A stretch of DNA of 64,000 nucleotides, taken from Algihabitans albus (lineage in GTDB: Bacteria; Pseudomonadota; Alphaproteobacteria; Kiloniellales; DSM-21159). Below are positions 15,253 through 25,501 of the stretch, piece by piece; position 1 is the stretch's first letter, and each line of letters starts with the position of its first letter. The translations under genes and the position numbers were made by a program. The notes beneath the pieces were generated by a model that searched no databases, was not told the DNA's origin, and was given only the letters and a program-made list of their open reading frames with translations. The stretch lies in NCBI RefSeq assembly GCF_003572205.1, contig NZ_QXNY01000006.1, positions 434,001 to 498,000 of the forward strand, in the 5' to 3' direction.

Positions 15253-18200
15253 TCAGGAACAGCCGCTGGTGGAGCCGCAGGTGGTGCACTTCATGCAGGT
15301 GCCGTTGCGGACCAGAGTGAAGTTGCCGCACTCGCCGCAGGCATCGCCTTCGTAGCCTTTCATGCGGGCCTCGCGGATGCGCTCCAGGCGCTGGTCGACT
15401 TCGCTGCCGATCCTGCGGCTGACCGATACCTCCTGGGATACGAAGCTGGCGGTTTGAACGCCGGCCGGCGCTGCGGCCGTGTCTCCGGCATAGCCCGGAC
15501 CGTCGGTGCCGGTCGCCTCGAACTGCACCGCGGTTTCCTGCGCACCGCCCTTCAGCCCGCCCTGGGCACCGCCCGGCAGAACCAGCAATTGGTTGCGGAC
15601 GTAGCCGCGCGAGGTGACGCGTCGCACCGTCTCGGTGATCGCCTGCTCGACCTGGTCTTCCAGGTTGGACTGAGCCTCGCCGCGCCCCGTCGCGTCCGGC
15701 AGAACGTCGTCCGGCGCCACATGGGCCAGATCGTTGCGGCCGAGGTAGCTGACCGCCAGCTCGCGGAAGATGTAGTCCAGCACGCTGGTCGCCATCTTGA
15801 TCGCGTCGTTGCCCTCGACCATGCCGGACGGCTCGAAGCGGGTGAAGGTGTAGGCCTCCACGTACTCCTCGAGCGGTACGCCGTACTGCAGGCCGATCGA
15901 GATGGCGATGGCGAAGTTGTTCATCAGGCTGCGGAAGGCCGCGCCTTCCTTGTGCATGTCGACGAAGATCTCGCCGAGGCTGCCGTCCTCGTACTCGCCG
16001 GTGCGCAGGTAGACCTTGTGGCCGCCGACCACGGCCTTCTGTGTGTAGCCCTTGCGCCGGCCGGGCAGACGCTGGCGGCTGACTTCCCGCTCGATGATCC
16101 GCTCGACGATCTTCTCTGCGACCAGGCTGGCCTTGGCGGCGGTCGGGGCGGCCGTCAGGGCCTCCGCCAACTCCTCCGCGTCTTCCTCAGCCTCATCGTC
16201 GATCAGGCCCGACGCGAGCGGCTGGCTGAGCTTGGAGCCGTCGCGATAGAGCGCGTTGGCCTTGATGCCCAGCCTCCAGGACAGCTCGTAAGCCGCCTGG
16301 CAGTCCTCGACGGTGGCCTCGTTCGGCATGTTGATGGTCTTGGAGATGGCGCCCGAGATGAAGGGCTGGGCCGCGGCCATCATGCGGATGTGGGATTCGG
16401 CGGAGAGATAGCGCCGGCCGGTCTTGCCGCAGGGCGTGGCGCAATCGAAGACCGGCAGATGCTCGGGCTTCAGATAGGGCGCGCCCTCCAGGGTCATGGC
16501 ACCGCAGCAGTAGATGTTGGCGGCCTCGATCTCGGCCTTGGTGAAGCCGATGGCGGCGAGCAGGTCGAAGCTGAGATCGTCCAGTTCGGCATCGCCGAGC
16601 CCGAGCGCCGTCCGGCAGAAGTTTTCGCCAAGGGTCCATTTGTTGAAGGCGAACTTGATGTCGAACGCACTGCCGAGGGAAGACTCCAGGGCGTTCAGAG
16701 CCGCCTCGTTGAAGCCCTTCGCCTTCAGGGTCTTGTGATTGACGCCGGGTGCGTCCGCCAGCGTGCCGTGACCCACGGCGTAGCGCACGATCTCCTCGAC
16801 CTCGACCTCCCCATAGCCGAGATGTGCTAGGGCCGCGGGAACGGTGCGGTTGATGATCTTGAAGTAGCCGCCGCCGGCCAGCTTCTTGAACTTGACCAGG
16901 GCGAAGTCCGGTTCGATGCCGGTGGTGTCGCAGTCCATCACCAGGCCGATGGTGCCGGTCGGCGCGATCACCGTAGCCTGCGCGTTGCGGAAGCCATGCA
17001 CGGAGCCCAGCTCGACCGCCTCGTCCCAGGCCGCCGCCGCGGCCACGGCCACCGCCCGGTCGGGGCAGCTCGCCAGATCGAGCGGAACCGGCAGGACGGA
17101 CAGGGCCTCGTAGCCCGACGTCCGGCCGTGCGCGGCCAGCCGGTGATTGCGGATCACCCGCAACATGGCGTCGCGATTTTCCTCGTAGCCCGGAAAGGCG
17201 CCGAGCTCGCCGGCCATCTCGGCGGAGGTGACGTAGGAAGCGCCGGTCATCAGCGCCGTGATCGCACCGCAGAGAGCGCGGCCCGCCTCGCTGTCGTAGG
17301 ACAGGCCAAGCGACATCAGCAGGCCGCCCAGATTGGCGTAGCCCAGGCCCAGGGTCCGGTAGCGGTAGGATCGCTCCGCGATCTCCCGGCTCGGGAACTG
17401 CGCCATCATCACGGAGACTTCCAGAACGACGGTCCAGAGCGCGACGCCATGGCGGAAGCTCTCGACGTCGAAACTGCCGTCCTCCCGCCGGAAGGTCATG
17501 AGGTTCAACGACGCCAGATTGCAGGCCGTGTCGTCGAGGAACATGTACTCGGAACAGGGGTTGGAGGCGTTGATGCGCCCGCCGGCCGGACAGGTGTGCC
17601 AGTCGTTGATGGTGGTGTCGAACTGCACGCCGGGATCGGCGCAGGACCAGGCCGCTTCGGCGATGCGGCCCCAAAGTTCGCGGGCATCGATCTGCCGGGC
17701 CACCTTGCCGTCGGTGCGACGGATCAGATCCCAGTTTTCGCCGCGCTCCACCGCCCCCAGGAAGGCGTCGGGCACGCGCACCGAGTTGTTGGAGTTCTGG
17801 CCGGAGACCGTCAGGTAGGCTTCCGAATCCCAGTCCGTGTCGTAGGTCCGGAACTCGATTTTTTCATAGCCCTGCTGTGCGAACTGGATGACTCGACGGA
17901 CGTAGTTTTCCGGGATCATCGCCTTGCGCGCGTCGCGGATGGCCTGCTTGAGCGCCGCATTGGACTTGGGGTCGAAGCGGGCCTCGCCGCTGCCGAGCTG
18001 ACAGGCCTGGATGACGGCGTTCAGGTGTCTGTTGCAGAGCTTCGATCCGGCGACCAGGGCCGCGACCTTCTGCTCCTCGGTCACCTTCCACTCGATGTAG
18101 TCGAGGATGTCCGGGTGATCGAGATCGACGGTCACCATCTTGGCGGCGCGCCGCGTGGTGCCGCCGGATTTGATCGCGCCGGCGGCGCGGTCGCCGATCT

Positions 18201-18975
18201 TCAGGAAGGACATCAGGCCGGAGGAGCGGCCGCCGCCGGCCAACGGCTCCTCGGCGCCGCGCAGTTTGGAGAAGTTGGAGCCGGTGCCGGAGCCGTACTT
18301 GAACAGCCGGGCCTCGCGGGTCCAGAGATCCATGATGCCGCCGTCGTTCACCAGGTCGTCCGACACCGACTGGATGAAGCAGGCATGGGGTTGCGGATGC
18401 TCGTAGGCGCCGGTCGCCTTGGTCAGCTCGCCGCTGCGGTAGTCCACGTAGTGATGACCCTGACTCGGGCCGTCGATGCCGTAGGCCCAATGCAGTCCGG
18501 TGTTGAACCACTGCGGCGAATTGGGCGCGCACATCTGGCGGGCCAGCATCACACAGAGTTCGGCGTGGAAGGTTCGGGCATCTTCCTCGGTGTCGAAATA
18601 GCCGCCCTTCCAGCCCCAGTAGGCCCAGGTTCCGGCCAGGCGGTCGAACACCTGCTTGGAGGAGGTCTCGCCGCCGTAGCGCTCGTCCTCGGGCAGGCCG
18701 GCCAAGGCCTCCTCGTCGGGTTCGGAGCGCCAGAGGAAGGCCGGAACGTCTGGTTCCTCGACCTTCTTGAGTCGCTTCGGCACGCCGCGCTTGCGGAAGT
18801 ACTTCTGAGCCAGAATGTCGCTCGCCACCTGCGACCAGTCCTCCGGGACCTCGACCTGCTCGTTCTGGAAGACCAGCGAACCGTCGGGGTTGCGGATCTC
18901 GCTGCTGGTCGTCTTGAAGGCAATCTCGGCGTAGACGTCTCGGTCGGAAGACGTGAATCGGCGTGCGACCCGCAT
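15253..18975 (-). CDS. nrdJ: Adenosylcobalamin-dependent (class II) ribonucleotide reductase
   Basis: The enzyme reduces ribonucleotides to deoxyribonucleotides with coenzyme B12, independently of oxygen. The 1240-residue chain carries [15 protein letters not shown], the barrel segment [18 protein letters not shown] with the active-site cysteine and glutamate, and a long C-terminal extension ending in a zinc-finger-like tail, [18 protein letters not shown] and CTTCGS. The length equals that of large alphaproteobacterial NrdJ proteins; no intein is present. The ATG at 18975 follows AAGGGGG; upstream in-frame codons would add about 97 residues with no family match. It is a single-gene transcription unit. 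Confidence 0.96.
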   Translation of the reverse strand: MRVARRFTSSDRDVYAEIAFKTTSSEIRNPDGSLVFQNEQVEVPEDWSQVASDILAQKYFRKRGVPKRLKKVEEPDVPAFLWRSEPDEEALAGLPEDERYGGETSSKQVFDRLAGTWAYWGWKGGYFDTEEDARTFHAELCVMLARQMCAPNSPQWFNTGLHWAYGIDGPSQGHHYVDYRSGELTKATGAYEHPQPHACFIQSVSDDLVNDGGIMDLWTREARLFKYGSGTGSNFSKLRGAEEPLAGGGRSSGLMSFLKIGDRAAGAIKSGGTTRRAAKMVTVDLDHPDILDYIEWKVTEEQKVAALVAGSKLCNRHLNAVIQACQLGSGEARFDPKSNAALKQAIRDARKAMIPENYVRRVIQFAQQGYEKIEFRTYDTDWDSEAYLTVSGQNSNNSVRVPDAFLGAVERGENWDLIRRTDGKVARQIDARELWGRIAEAAWSCADPGVQFDTTINDWHTCPAGGRINASNPCSEYMFLDDTACNLASLNLMTFRREDGSFDVESFRHGVALWTVVLEVSVMMAQFPSREIAERSYRYRTLGLGYANLGGLLMSLGLSYDSEAGRALCGAITALMTGASYVTSAEMAGELGAFPGYEENRDAMLRVIRNHRLAAHGRTSGYEALSVLPVPLDLASCPDRAVAVAAAAAWDEAVELGSVHGFRNAQATVIAPTGTIGLVMDCDTTGIEPDFALVKFKKLAGGGYFKIINRTVPAALAHLGYGEVEVEEIVRYAVGHGTLADAPGVNHKTLKAKGFNEAALNALESSLGSAFDIKFAFNKWTLGENFCRTALGLGDAELDDLSFDLLAAIGFTKAEIEAANIYCCGAMTLEGAPYLKPEHLPVFDCATPCGKTGRRYLSAESHIRMMAAAQPFISGAISKTINMPNEATVEDCQAAYELSWRLGIKANALYRDGSKLSQPLASGLIDDEAEEDAEELAEALTAAPTAAKASLVAEKIVERIIEREVSRQRLPGRRKGYTQKAVVGGHKVYLRTGEYEDGSLGEIFVDMHKEGAAFRSLMNNFAIAISIGLQYGVPLEEYVEAYTFTRFEPSGMVEGNDAIKMATSVLDYIFRELAVSYLGRNDLAHVAPDDVLPDATGRGEAQSNLEDQVEQAITETVRRVTSRGYVRNQLLVLPGGAQGGLKGGAQETAVQFEATGTDGPGYAGDTAAAPAGVQTASFVSQEVSVSRRIGSEVDQRLERIREARMKGYEGDACGECGNFTLVRNGTCMKCTTCGSTSGCS

Positions 18976-19277
18976 GGCTGTAAGGACCCCCTTAGCGGTT
19001 TTCGATAACTCGGATTGGGACTTTTTCGGCCCCGAAACGCACCCGATAGAAAGCCCACTCCGCCTCCCCACAAGCGAGTGAGCTACCAGATGTCGTTCAG
19101 GACGCGTATCTAACCACAAGATGGAGCGAGGGTCACGAGATTTTGTGATGAAAGAGCAGCAGTTCGCAACGGCTGGTGTCCGCCCCGGCGGTTCGATCGT
19201 TCGTCTGCCTTGGAACCGCCACATCCGCTGGCTTATGGTGCCCGGATTACACCACCTCTCGATCACTGGAAGCGATC
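18976..19277. other. Divergent intergenic region upstream of nrdJ
   Basis: This 302-bp spacer must hold the nrdJ promoter and that of the divergent secreted-protein gene. On the minus strand ATCTTGTGGT and CGCTTGTGGGG are spaced 46 bp apart and each resembles half of an NrdR box, so NrdR control is possible but weak. I looked for a cobalamin riboswitch (B12 box) and did not see one. Confidence 0.35.
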
Positions 19278-20000
19278 ATGCCGGCTGCTGCCTTGCCGTT
19301 TTTGCTTGTCCTGTTCCTCGTCCTTGCGGCACCGGGCGCCGAAGCCCAGAGCCAGACCGGGGCGCAATCCTCGGGAGAGGCGTCGGAACTGACGCGCAGC
19401 TTGGCGGCGCTCAAGGCCGGAGGGTCGGAATTCTATCTGCACCCGCTGGAGTCGGGCTGGGTCTGGCAGGCGGTCGACTCGCAGCCGCCGTTCCACGCCA
19501 TGACCTTCGCGCCGGAGGGCCAGTCCCAGCGCGGTTGGACCGACGGACTGCAGTTGGGCATTCTGCGAGACGACGCGAGGACGCCGGAGGACCTGCTGGG
19601 GTGGGCCGAGCGGCGGCTCGCCACGGAGTGCCGCGATCTGCGCCGCAGCGGGTTGGAACAGGGGGAGACCGACGAGGGCTGGTCCGAGGCCTGGCGGCTG
19701 TTTTCCTGCCCCAGCCGGCTCGACGAAGGCCCGGGAAATCGGGAGCGGGGCGAGATCCGGCTGCTGCGCGCGGTTCAGGGCGAGCGCGCCGCTTACCTGA
19801 TCGCCCGAATCTGGCGGACGGACTCCTTCGAGGCCGCGGTGCCGGTCAGCCAGAGCGAGGTGGAGCAGGCCCGCGATCTTCTGGCCGCCGGCGGGCCCTG
19901 CCTGCGCGACAGCGCGCGCAGCACCTGTCCCTTCTACAGTTCCATGGGGCTCGGCGCTCTCGACGACGCCAAACCCTACGGGGTGTTCAACGTCCGCTGA
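19278..20000 (+). CDS. Secreted protein of unknown function
   Basis: The 240-residue product has a clear Sec signal peptide (MPAAALPFLLVLFLVLAAPG, cleaved after AEA). The mature part is Gly/Arg/Glu-rich with tryptophans (ESGWVWQAVDSQPPFHAMTF) and four cysteines (CRD, FSCP, PCLRD, TCPF) that could form disulfides. No lipobox or membrane anchor is seen, so it is probably periplasmic. I do not recognise the family. The gene is divergent from nrdJ and 83 nt ahead of a hydrolase gene, perhaps cotranscribed. Confidence 0.75.
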   Translation: MPAAALPFLLVLFLVLAAPGAEAQSQTGAQSSGEASELTRSLAALKAGGSEFYLHPLESGWVWQAVDSQPPFHAMTFAPEGQSQRGWTDGLQLGILRDDARTPEDLLGWAERRLATECRDLRRSGLEQGETDEGWSEAWRLFSCPSRLDEGPGNRERGEIRLLRAVQGERAAYLIARIWRTDSFEAAVPVSQSEVEQARDLLAAGGPCLRDSARSTCPFYSSMGLGALDDAKPYGVFNVR

Positions 20001-20083
20001 TCTTCGGCCTCGGGTCCGGCGCAGGGACCGTTCGGCGCGCGCAAGCCCGGTTTTCGCGACCGGCAGAGGGCAGGTGGCGGGAC

Positions 20084-21016
20084 ATGACGACGACGATGGC
20101 AACGGACCTCCCGACTCTCCCCGAAACCGATCGCTCGGACGACTTCGATCTGCTGAGGCTGCCGGATGGACGGGATCTCGCGTTCATGGAGTGGGGTGAT
20201 CCTGCCGGCTTTCCGGCCTTCTATTTCCACGGCACGCCGAGCAGCCGGCTGGAAGGCGCCTTCGCCGATGCTGCCGCCCGCAGGTATGGCTTCCGCCTGA
20301 TCGCAACCGACCGCCCCGGCTTCGGTCGCTCGAGCTTTCAGCCCGGCCGTCAGTTCAGCGACTGGCCCAAGGACATTTCCGCCCTTGCCGATCACCTGGG
20401 CATCGATGCCTTCGGCGTTGTCGGCCATTCGGGGGCCGGGCCTCACCTCTTCGCCTGTGGAGTCTTTATCGAGCCCAGGCGTCTGAGGTTCATCGGAGCG
20501 TTGGGGCCATGGGGGCCGGTTGCGTCGCCGGAGATCTCGGCAAGCCTGAACGCGCTCGATCGATTCTACATGGGCTTGGCGCGTCGCCTGCCGTGGATCA
20601 TGCGGGCGTCCTTCGCGCCGCTCGCCTGGGCTGCGAAATACTGGCCGAGCCTCTTCCTCAGACTCATGGAGGCCTCGGTCTCGGAGGCGGACAAGGCCGC
20701 CCTGCGGAACGGTCCCTTCCTCGAAAATTTCCGCCGGATGGAACTCGAGGCTTTCCGTAACGGCAGCCGGGGCGGCGGCCATGAGGCGCTCATCGCCTTC
20801 CGGGACTGGGATTTCGACATCGGCGGCGTGCGCGTCCCGACGTACATCTGGCTGGGCGAGGAGGACATCTTCGTGTCCAACGCGATGGGCAGATATCTCA
20901 AACGGGGCCTCCCGCGGGTCGACCTGCATCTCGTTCCCGGAAAAGGGCACTTCAATATAGAGAATTGGGACGACATTCTCGCCGCCTGCGCAGGACAGGT
21001 CGGCGCGCGGTCCTAG
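20084..21016 (+). CDS. Alpha/beta-hydrolase fold protein
   Basis: This 310-residue protein has the alpha/beta-hydrolase layout: oxyanion segment FHGTPSSR (about 49-56), ATDRPGFGRS, nucleophile elbow GHSGAG (about 112-117, serine nucleophile), a lid region of about 100 residues, an acid in WLGEEDIFV and the histidine in GKGHFN. The catalytic triad is complete. Such proteins hydrolyse esters or amides of small molecules; the substrate is unknown. No signal peptide, so it is cytoplasmic. The start at 20084 gives the shortest N-terminus consistent with GTGGCGGGAC upstream; the segment before the fold is polar. Confidence 0.85.
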   Translation: MTTTMATDLPTLPETDRSDDFDLLRLPDGRDLAFMEWGDPAGFPAFYFHGTPSSRLEGAFADAAARRYGFRLIATDRPGFGRSSFQPGRQFSDWPKDISALADHLGIDAFGVVGHSGAGPHLFACGVFIEPRRLRFIGALGPWGPVASPEISASLNALDRFYMGLARRLPWIMRASFAPLAWAAKYWPSLFLRLMEASVSEADKAALRNGPFLENFRRMELEAFRNGSRGGGHEALIAFRDWDFDIGGVRVPTYIWLGEEDIFVSNAMGRYLKRGLPRVDLHLVPGKGHFNIENWDDILAACAGQVGARS

Positions 21017-21140
21017 ACTCCCTCGCCGGCAGACTCCCTTGGGCGACCGCGCGGCCCGCCGTTATTGACCCGCCGGGCACATTGACCCGCTGGCCCGCTT
21101 CGTGCCTTAAAACCGGCTTGCCAAGAAAGGCCGGTTTCCC

Positions 21141-22757
21141 ATGAACGCTGAGATCCGCGAGAACAGGCGCGTCTACCTGTTCGATTCCACGCTGCGCGAC
21201 GGGGCGCAGACCCAGGGTGTCGACTTCACGGCGGCGGATAAGATCGCGCTGGCCCGTGCGCTGGACCGCCTCGGCGTCGATTACGTCGAGGGCGGCTGGC
21301 CGGGCGCCAACCCGACCGACGACGCCTTCTTCGCCGAGCCGCCGGAGCTGACGACGGCCAAGCTGGTGGCCTTCGGCATGACCCGCCGTCCGGGCCGCTC
21401 GGTGGACAACGACCCCGGTCTGGCGGCGCTGGTTCAAGCCAGGGCGCCGGTGGTCTGCATCGTTGGAAAGACCTGGGACTTCCACGTGGACGTTGCGCTG
21501 GAGATTCCACGCGAGGAGAACTTGGCCCTGATCGGCGACAGCCTCGCCCACATGGCGGCGCGGAAGGCCGAGGCCCACTTCGATGCCGAGCACTTCTTCG
21601 ACGGCTTCAAGGCCAATCGCGACTACGCGCTGGCTTGCCTGGCGGCGGCGCAGGAGGCCGGCGCCCGCTGGCTGGTGCTCTGCGACACCAACGGCGGCAC
21701 CCTGCCCCATGAGGTGTCGGAGATCGTTGGCGCTGTGCGCGCCGCGCTGCCGGACGCCAGCCTGGGCATTCACTGCCATGACGATACCGACAATGCCGTC
21801 GCCAACTCCCTGGCGGCCGTGCTGGCGGGGGCGCGGCAGGTTCAGGGGACGCTCAACGGTCTCGGCGAGCGCTGCGGCAACGCCAACCTCTGTGCCCTGA
21901 TCCCGACCTTCGCCCTGAAGACGGACTTCGAGGTCGGGGTGGAGCCGGAGCGCTTGGCCCAGCTTACCTCCGTCTCGCGGCTGCTCGACGAGCGGCTCAA
22001 CCGCCCCGCCGATCCGGCGGCGGCCTACGTCGGGCCGCGCGCCTTCGCCCACAAGGGCGGTCTGCATGTCTCGGCCGTGGCCAAGGATCCCCGGACCTAC
22101 GAGCATGTCGAGCCGGCGCTGGTCGGCAACGAGCGGCATATTGTGGTGTCGGATCAAGCCGGACGCGCGAACATCCTGTCCCGCTTCGCTGAGATCGGAC
22201 TTGAAGTCGATTCCGACGACCCGAAGGTCGCGGCCCTGGTGGAGGAGGTCAAGGCGCGCGAGTTTCAGGGTTTCGCCTACGACGGGGCCGAGGCCTCCTT
22301 CGAGCTGCTGGCGCGGCGCGCCCTGGGGCAGGTGCCGGACTACTTCGAACTGCAGCGCTTCCGGGTGATGGACGACCGCCGCTGGAACGCGCGCGGCGAA
22401 CTGGTCACGGAATCGGAGGCGACCGTGACCCTGGAGGTGGCCGGCCGGCAGATGATGACGGTGGCCAACGGCAACGGTCCGGTCGATGCGCTGGACAAGG
22501 CCCTGCGCAAGGCGCTGCTGCCGACCTACCCGCAGCTCGAGACCATGCGGCTGACGGACTACAAGGTGCGCATTCTGACGCCGCAGGCCGGGACCGAGGC
22601 CGTGACCCGCGTGATGATCGAAAGCGCCGGCCGCAACGGCCGCTGGACCACCGTCGGCGTTTCGACCAACGTCATCGATGCATCCTGTAAGGCTCTGATA
22701 GACGGCATTATTTGGAAGCTGAGACGGGAAGGCCTGCGGGAGCCGGGCGTCGGGTAA
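21141..22757 (+). CDS. cimA: (R)-citramalate synthase
   Basis: This 538-residue enzyme of the DRE-TIM metallolyase family condenses acetyl-CoA with pyruvate to (R)-citramalate, the entry to threonine-independent isoleucine synthesis. It begins VYLFDSTLRDGAQTQGVDF, which carries the catalytic Arg-Asp of the HMGL domain. It continues with the metal-site HCHDDTDNAVANS and GTLNGLGERCGNANL. The C-terminal part (about 390-538) is the LeuA allosteric domain. CimA is distinguished from LeuA by the long size and the DGAQTQGV box. It is coupled to trmJ by a one-base overlap (TAATG). Confidence 0.92.
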   Translation: MNAEIRENRRVYLFDSTLRDGAQTQGVDFTAADKIALARALDRLGVDYVEGGWPGANPTDDAFFAEPPELTTAKLVAFGMTRRPGRSVDNDPGLAALVQARAPVVCIVGKTWDFHVDVALEIPREENLALIGDSLAHMAARKAEAHFDAEHFFDGFKANRDYALACLAAAQEAGARWLVLCDTNGGTLPHEVSEIVGAVRAALPDASLGIHCHDDTDNAVANSLAAVLAGARQVQGTLNGLGERCGNANLCALIPTFALKTDFEVGVEPERLAQLTSVSRLLDERLNRPADPAAAYVGPRAFAHKGGLHVSAVAKDPRTYEHVEPALVGNERHIVVSDQAGRANILSRFAEIGLEVDSDDPKVAALVEEVKAREFQGFAYDGAEASFELLARRALGQVPDYFELQRFRVMDDRRWNARGELVTESEATVTLEVAGRQMMTVANGNGPVDALDKALRKALLPTYPQLETMRLTDYKVRILTPQAGTEAVTRVMIESAGRNGRWTTVGVSTNVIDASCKALIDGIIWKLRREGLREPGVG

Positions 22758-23572
22758 TGGCGGGAACCAACGCACGCGAGATCAAGGACCTGCCGCCCGC
22801 GCCGGCGGTCATTCTGGTGGCCCCGCAACTGGGCGAGAACATCGGCATGGCGGCCCGTGCCATGCTGAACTGCGGGCTGACCGACCTGCGGCTGGTGGCG
22901 CCCAAGCAGGGCTGGCCGAACCCCAACGCCGTGGCCGCCGCTTCCGGCGCCGACCGGGTGCTGCAGGCGGCCCGCGTGTTCGAGACCACACGCGATGCGG
23001 TGATCGATCTGACGCGGGTCTATGCCACCACGGCGCGCCCGCGCGATCTGGTCAAGGAGGTGATGACCCCGCGCGCCGCCGCCGCCGCCCAGCGGACGGA
23101 GATGGCGGCCGGGCAGGGGGTCGGCCTGCTGTTCGGGCCCGAGCGGACCGGACTGGAGAACGAGGATCTCGCCCTGGCCGACGTGGTGGTCACGGCGCCG
23201 CTCAATCCCGGCTACAGCTCCCTGAACCTGGCACAGGCGGTCCTGCTGGTCGGCTACGAGTGGTGGACCGCCGGCGATGCCACGCCGTCCCGGCAGCTCG
23301 ATCACGGCGACAGCGGCCCGGCCGACAAGCGGGTCCTCTTCGCCTACCTCGACCGCCTCGACGCCGCGCTGGACCGGCTCGGCTTCTATCATCCGCCGGA
23401 AAAGCGCCCGGGCATGCGCCGCAACGTCCATGCGATCTTCCAGCGCGCCCGGCTCAGCGATCAGGAAGTCCGGACCCTGCAGGGCGTCCTCTCGGCGTTC
23501 CTGGGCGCGAAGCTGAAACGAGGCCCGGAGGCGCTGGCCGCGAAGCAGACGGAAAGCGAAGAAAATACTTGA
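22757..23572 (+). CDS. trmJ: tRNA (cytidine/uridine-2'-O-)-methyltransferase TrmJ-like
   Basis: This 271-residue SPOUT-fold methyltransferase is likely to 2'-O-methylate position 32 of tRNAs. The trefoil-knot motifs are VAPQLGENIGMAARAM (about 20-35), LLFGPERTGLENEDL (about 124-138) and APLNPGYSSLNLAQAV (about 146-161). A C-terminal helical extension (about 190-271) matches TrmJ rather than TrmL. The ATG overlaps the cimA stop codon, so both are cotranscribed although functionally unrelated. Confidence 0.9.
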   Translation: MAGTNAREIKDLPPAPAVILVAPQLGENIGMAARAMLNCGLTDLRLVAPKQGWPNPNAVAAASGADRVLQAARVFETTRDAVIDLTRVYATTARPRDLVKEVMTPRAAAAAQRTEMAAGQGVGLLFGPERTGLENEDLALADVVVTAPLNPGYSSLNLAQAVLLVGYEWWTAGDATPSRQLDHGDSGPADKRVLFAYLDRLDAALDRLGFYHPPEKRPGMRRNVHAIFQRARLSDQEVRTLQGVLSAFLGAKLKRGPEALAAKQTESEENT

Positions 23573-23762
23573 GAATCGCAGCTTAACAAACTGATTTAGA
23601 ATACATCATTACCGTGAGTTTGTCGAAAGAGGCTCTGCCCGACTGTCAGCATAAACCGCCGGTCTTTACGACTGGGGAGCTTCGCCGCTCCGCTCAAGAT
23701 GGAGGTCGTGCTTTGGGACGTCTCCCAGGAAAAGCGACGTGAGGCTCGTCGTTTATCTTTCT

Positions 23763-23790
23763 GAAAAACAACGGCAAACGCTCCGCCGTT
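23763..23790 (-). terminator. Terminator of the DUF1989 operon
   Basis: On the minus strand AACGGC and GCCGTT pair around a 9-nt loop and are followed by GTTTTTC. The stem starts within the stop codon of the DUF1989 gene. It is a small hairpin but correctly placed. Confidence 0.6.
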
Positions 23791-24478
23791 AAACCAATCC
23801 GAAATGCACTTCGACCGGGGTGCAGTCCTGGCCGTTGATCGGGATCATGTCCTGGGGGCAGGCGGACAGGGCCACGACGCAGTCCATCTCGGCCCGCAGC
23901 ACCACCCGGTCGCCCGGCTTGCTGACGGTGGGGTAGAAGCCGACGCCGCCCTCGGCCAGGATCGGGATGTTCATCCAGAGGTTCAGGGGGCTCGGTACCT
24001 CGCGCACGCGCAGGCCGATGGCCTTGACGGCCATGCGCAGGTTGTCGGCGCAGTTGTCGTGGTAGCCCTCGACGCCCAGGGTGCGGTAGCGCCAGAGGTC
24101 GCAGGCGGCGATCAGGGTGTCATGAACGCCGGGCGAGCTGTCTTCCTCCAGCACCAGGATCGGGCGGCGGCGGTTGCTCGCCAGTTCGTCGCCGGGGCGC
24201 GGCACCAGCCGGCCGATCCAGGCGCGCAGATGCTCCATCGAGAGGAACTCCGAGGGATCGTCGGCCGAGAAGGCCCAGGTGTCGCAGACCTGGGTGCCGT
24301 GGGTATTGACGATCTTCAGCCGCTCGCCGCGCTTCAGGCGGACGGCGCGGCCCTGGCGCGCCGGGACGGCGTAGAGTTTGCCGGCCTCCGGACGGCCGTC
24401 CGACGAGATCGGTTCGGTCAGCGTGGCGTTCCGGCCGTCCTCGTTGCCGTTATCCGCGACCTCGGGAAAGATGCTCAT
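23789..24478 (-). CDS. DUF1989 (urea carboxylase-associated) family protein
   Basis: This 229-residue protein matches the DUF1989 pattern, with GRAVRLKRGERLKIVNTHGTQVCDTWAF early, the PGDELASNRRRPI segment, then DLWRYRTLGVEGYHDNCADN and PSPLNLWMNIP. The cysteines and histidine in VCDTWAF and GYHDNC suggest metal binding. Relatives occur beside urea/amide-degrading enzymes and as aminomethyltransferase-like proteins, but their reaction is not settled. The gene is last of a minus-strand trio and starts 6 nt from the exporter gene's stop. Confidence 0.85.
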   Translation of the reverse strand: MSIFPEVADNGNEDGRNATLTEPISSDGRPEAGKLYAVPARQGRAVRLKRGERLKIVNTHGTQVCDTWAFSADDPSEFLSMEHLRAWIGRLVPRPGDELASNRRRPILVLEEDSSPGVHDTLIAACDLWRYRTLGVEGYHDNCADNLRMAVKAIGLRVREVPSPLNLWMNIPILAEGGVGFYPTVSKPGDRVVLRAEMDCVVALSACPQDMIPINGQDCTPVEVHFGLV

Positions 24479-24484
24479 CCTGAC

Positions 24485-25480
24485 TTACTCCCCAGCCTGA
24501 TATCCAAGCCGCGAGTCTGCCGATTTCATCGTCTCCCGCAAGCGCTCTCGTCGATGGCGTCGTTGGGCGAGCAGCTCGCCGAATCCCTGGCCCAGCAGGG
24601 CCGTTAGCACGATGGCACCGCCCAGCAGCGCCCAGCGGCTCGGCACCTCGGCCAGCAGCGACCAGACCAGCAGAGGGCCGAGCACGGTCTCGAGCAGCAG
24701 CATCAGACTGACGACCGGGCTGGGCGCGAAACGGGGCGCGGTGGCGATCAGGGCGAAGGCGCAGGCGACCATCAGCCCCATGGTCACCTGCCAGCCGAAG
24801 CTGACGCTGTCCATGGCAAAGGGGCTGGCGAACCAGATCATCGCGAAGGCGGAGAAATAGCCGGCCAGCACCATGGAGGGCAGGGAGGTCACCTCGCGCC
24901 GATGGCGCACGACCGTGAAGGCGCCGCCCAGGGCGATCGCCACGGCCAGGGCGCAGAGGTTGCCGAGCAGGGGATCGGGGCCGACGGTACCGAGCCCCGG
25001 GCCGCCTCCCCAACCGCCCAGCAGTCCGGCTTCGCCGCCGAAGATCACCGCCATGCCGGCCAGGGCGCCGACGATCGCCAGCCAGGTCCGCCGAGCGGTG
25101 GCCTCGCGCAGAAAGACGCGGGAGAAAAGCGCGGCGAAGAGCGGCGCGGTCGCGACGATCAGCAGCACGTTGGCGACGCCGGTGTTGGCCACCGCGAAGA
25201 CGAAGGCCATCTGGTTGACCGCGAAGAGGGCGGCGGCCAGCAGACCGGCCGGTCCGATGTGGCGCAGCTTCGCGAACCAGCCCGGCCCTTCGACGGCGGC
25301 GTAGAGCACCAGGATGTTGGTGGCCACCAGCAGGTTGCGCCAGAAGGCGACGGTGAAGGCGTCGGCCTCGATCACGCGCAGCAGCAGGGTATCCGGCGCC
25401 AGGATCAGGACTCCCAGCGCGGCGATCGCCACGCCCTTCGTATGGGTGGCTTCCGCTGCGGACGGAGGGCGTCCGGCCAT
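24485..25480 (-). CDS. EamA/DMT superfamily membrane transporter
   Basis: This 331-residue protein has ten predicted transmembrane helices in two EamA repeats (about 15-150 and 165-300). Typical segments are FTVAFWRNLLVATNILV, AVNQMAFVFAVANTGVANVLLI and a second-half ETVLGPLLVWSLLAEVPSRWALLGG. It is probably an exporter of a metabolite or amino-acid derivative. It lies between the DUF1989 and PhyH genes with spacings of 6 and 21 nt, which suggests that the three act on one compound. Confidence 0.88.
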   Translation of the reverse strand: MAGRPPSAAEATHTKGVAIAALGVLILAPDTLLLRVIEADAFTVAFWRNLLVATNILVLYAAVEGPGWFAKLRHIGPAGLLAAALFAVNQMAFVFAVANTGVANVLLIVATAPLFAALFSRVFLREATARRTWLAIVGALAGMAVIFGGEAGLLGGWGGGPGLGTVGPDPLLGNLCALAVAIALGGAFTVVRHRREVTSLPSMVLAGYFSAFAMIWFASPFAMDSVSFGWQVTMGLMVACAFALIATAPRFAPSPVVSLMLLLETVLGPLLVWSLLAEVPSRWALLGGAIVLTALLGQGFGELLAQRRHRRERLRETMKSADSRLGYQAGE

Positions 25481-25501
25481 GATCGATCCGGGGGCCTGCC
25501 G

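Noticed and set aside
15238-19008. Long plus-strand frames (530 and 670 codons) opposite nrdJ
   Set aside because: High-GC antisense shadows of an unambiguous nrdJ; repetitive Arg/Gly/Ala composition and no motif.
18976-19266. In-frame N-terminal extension of NrdJ from 19266
   Set aside because: The extra 97 residues have no family match and the ATG at 18975 has its own AAGGGGG site.
18976-19277. Cobalamin riboswitch upstream of B12-dependent nrdJ
   Set aside because: No B12-box-like sequence or matching helices could be found.
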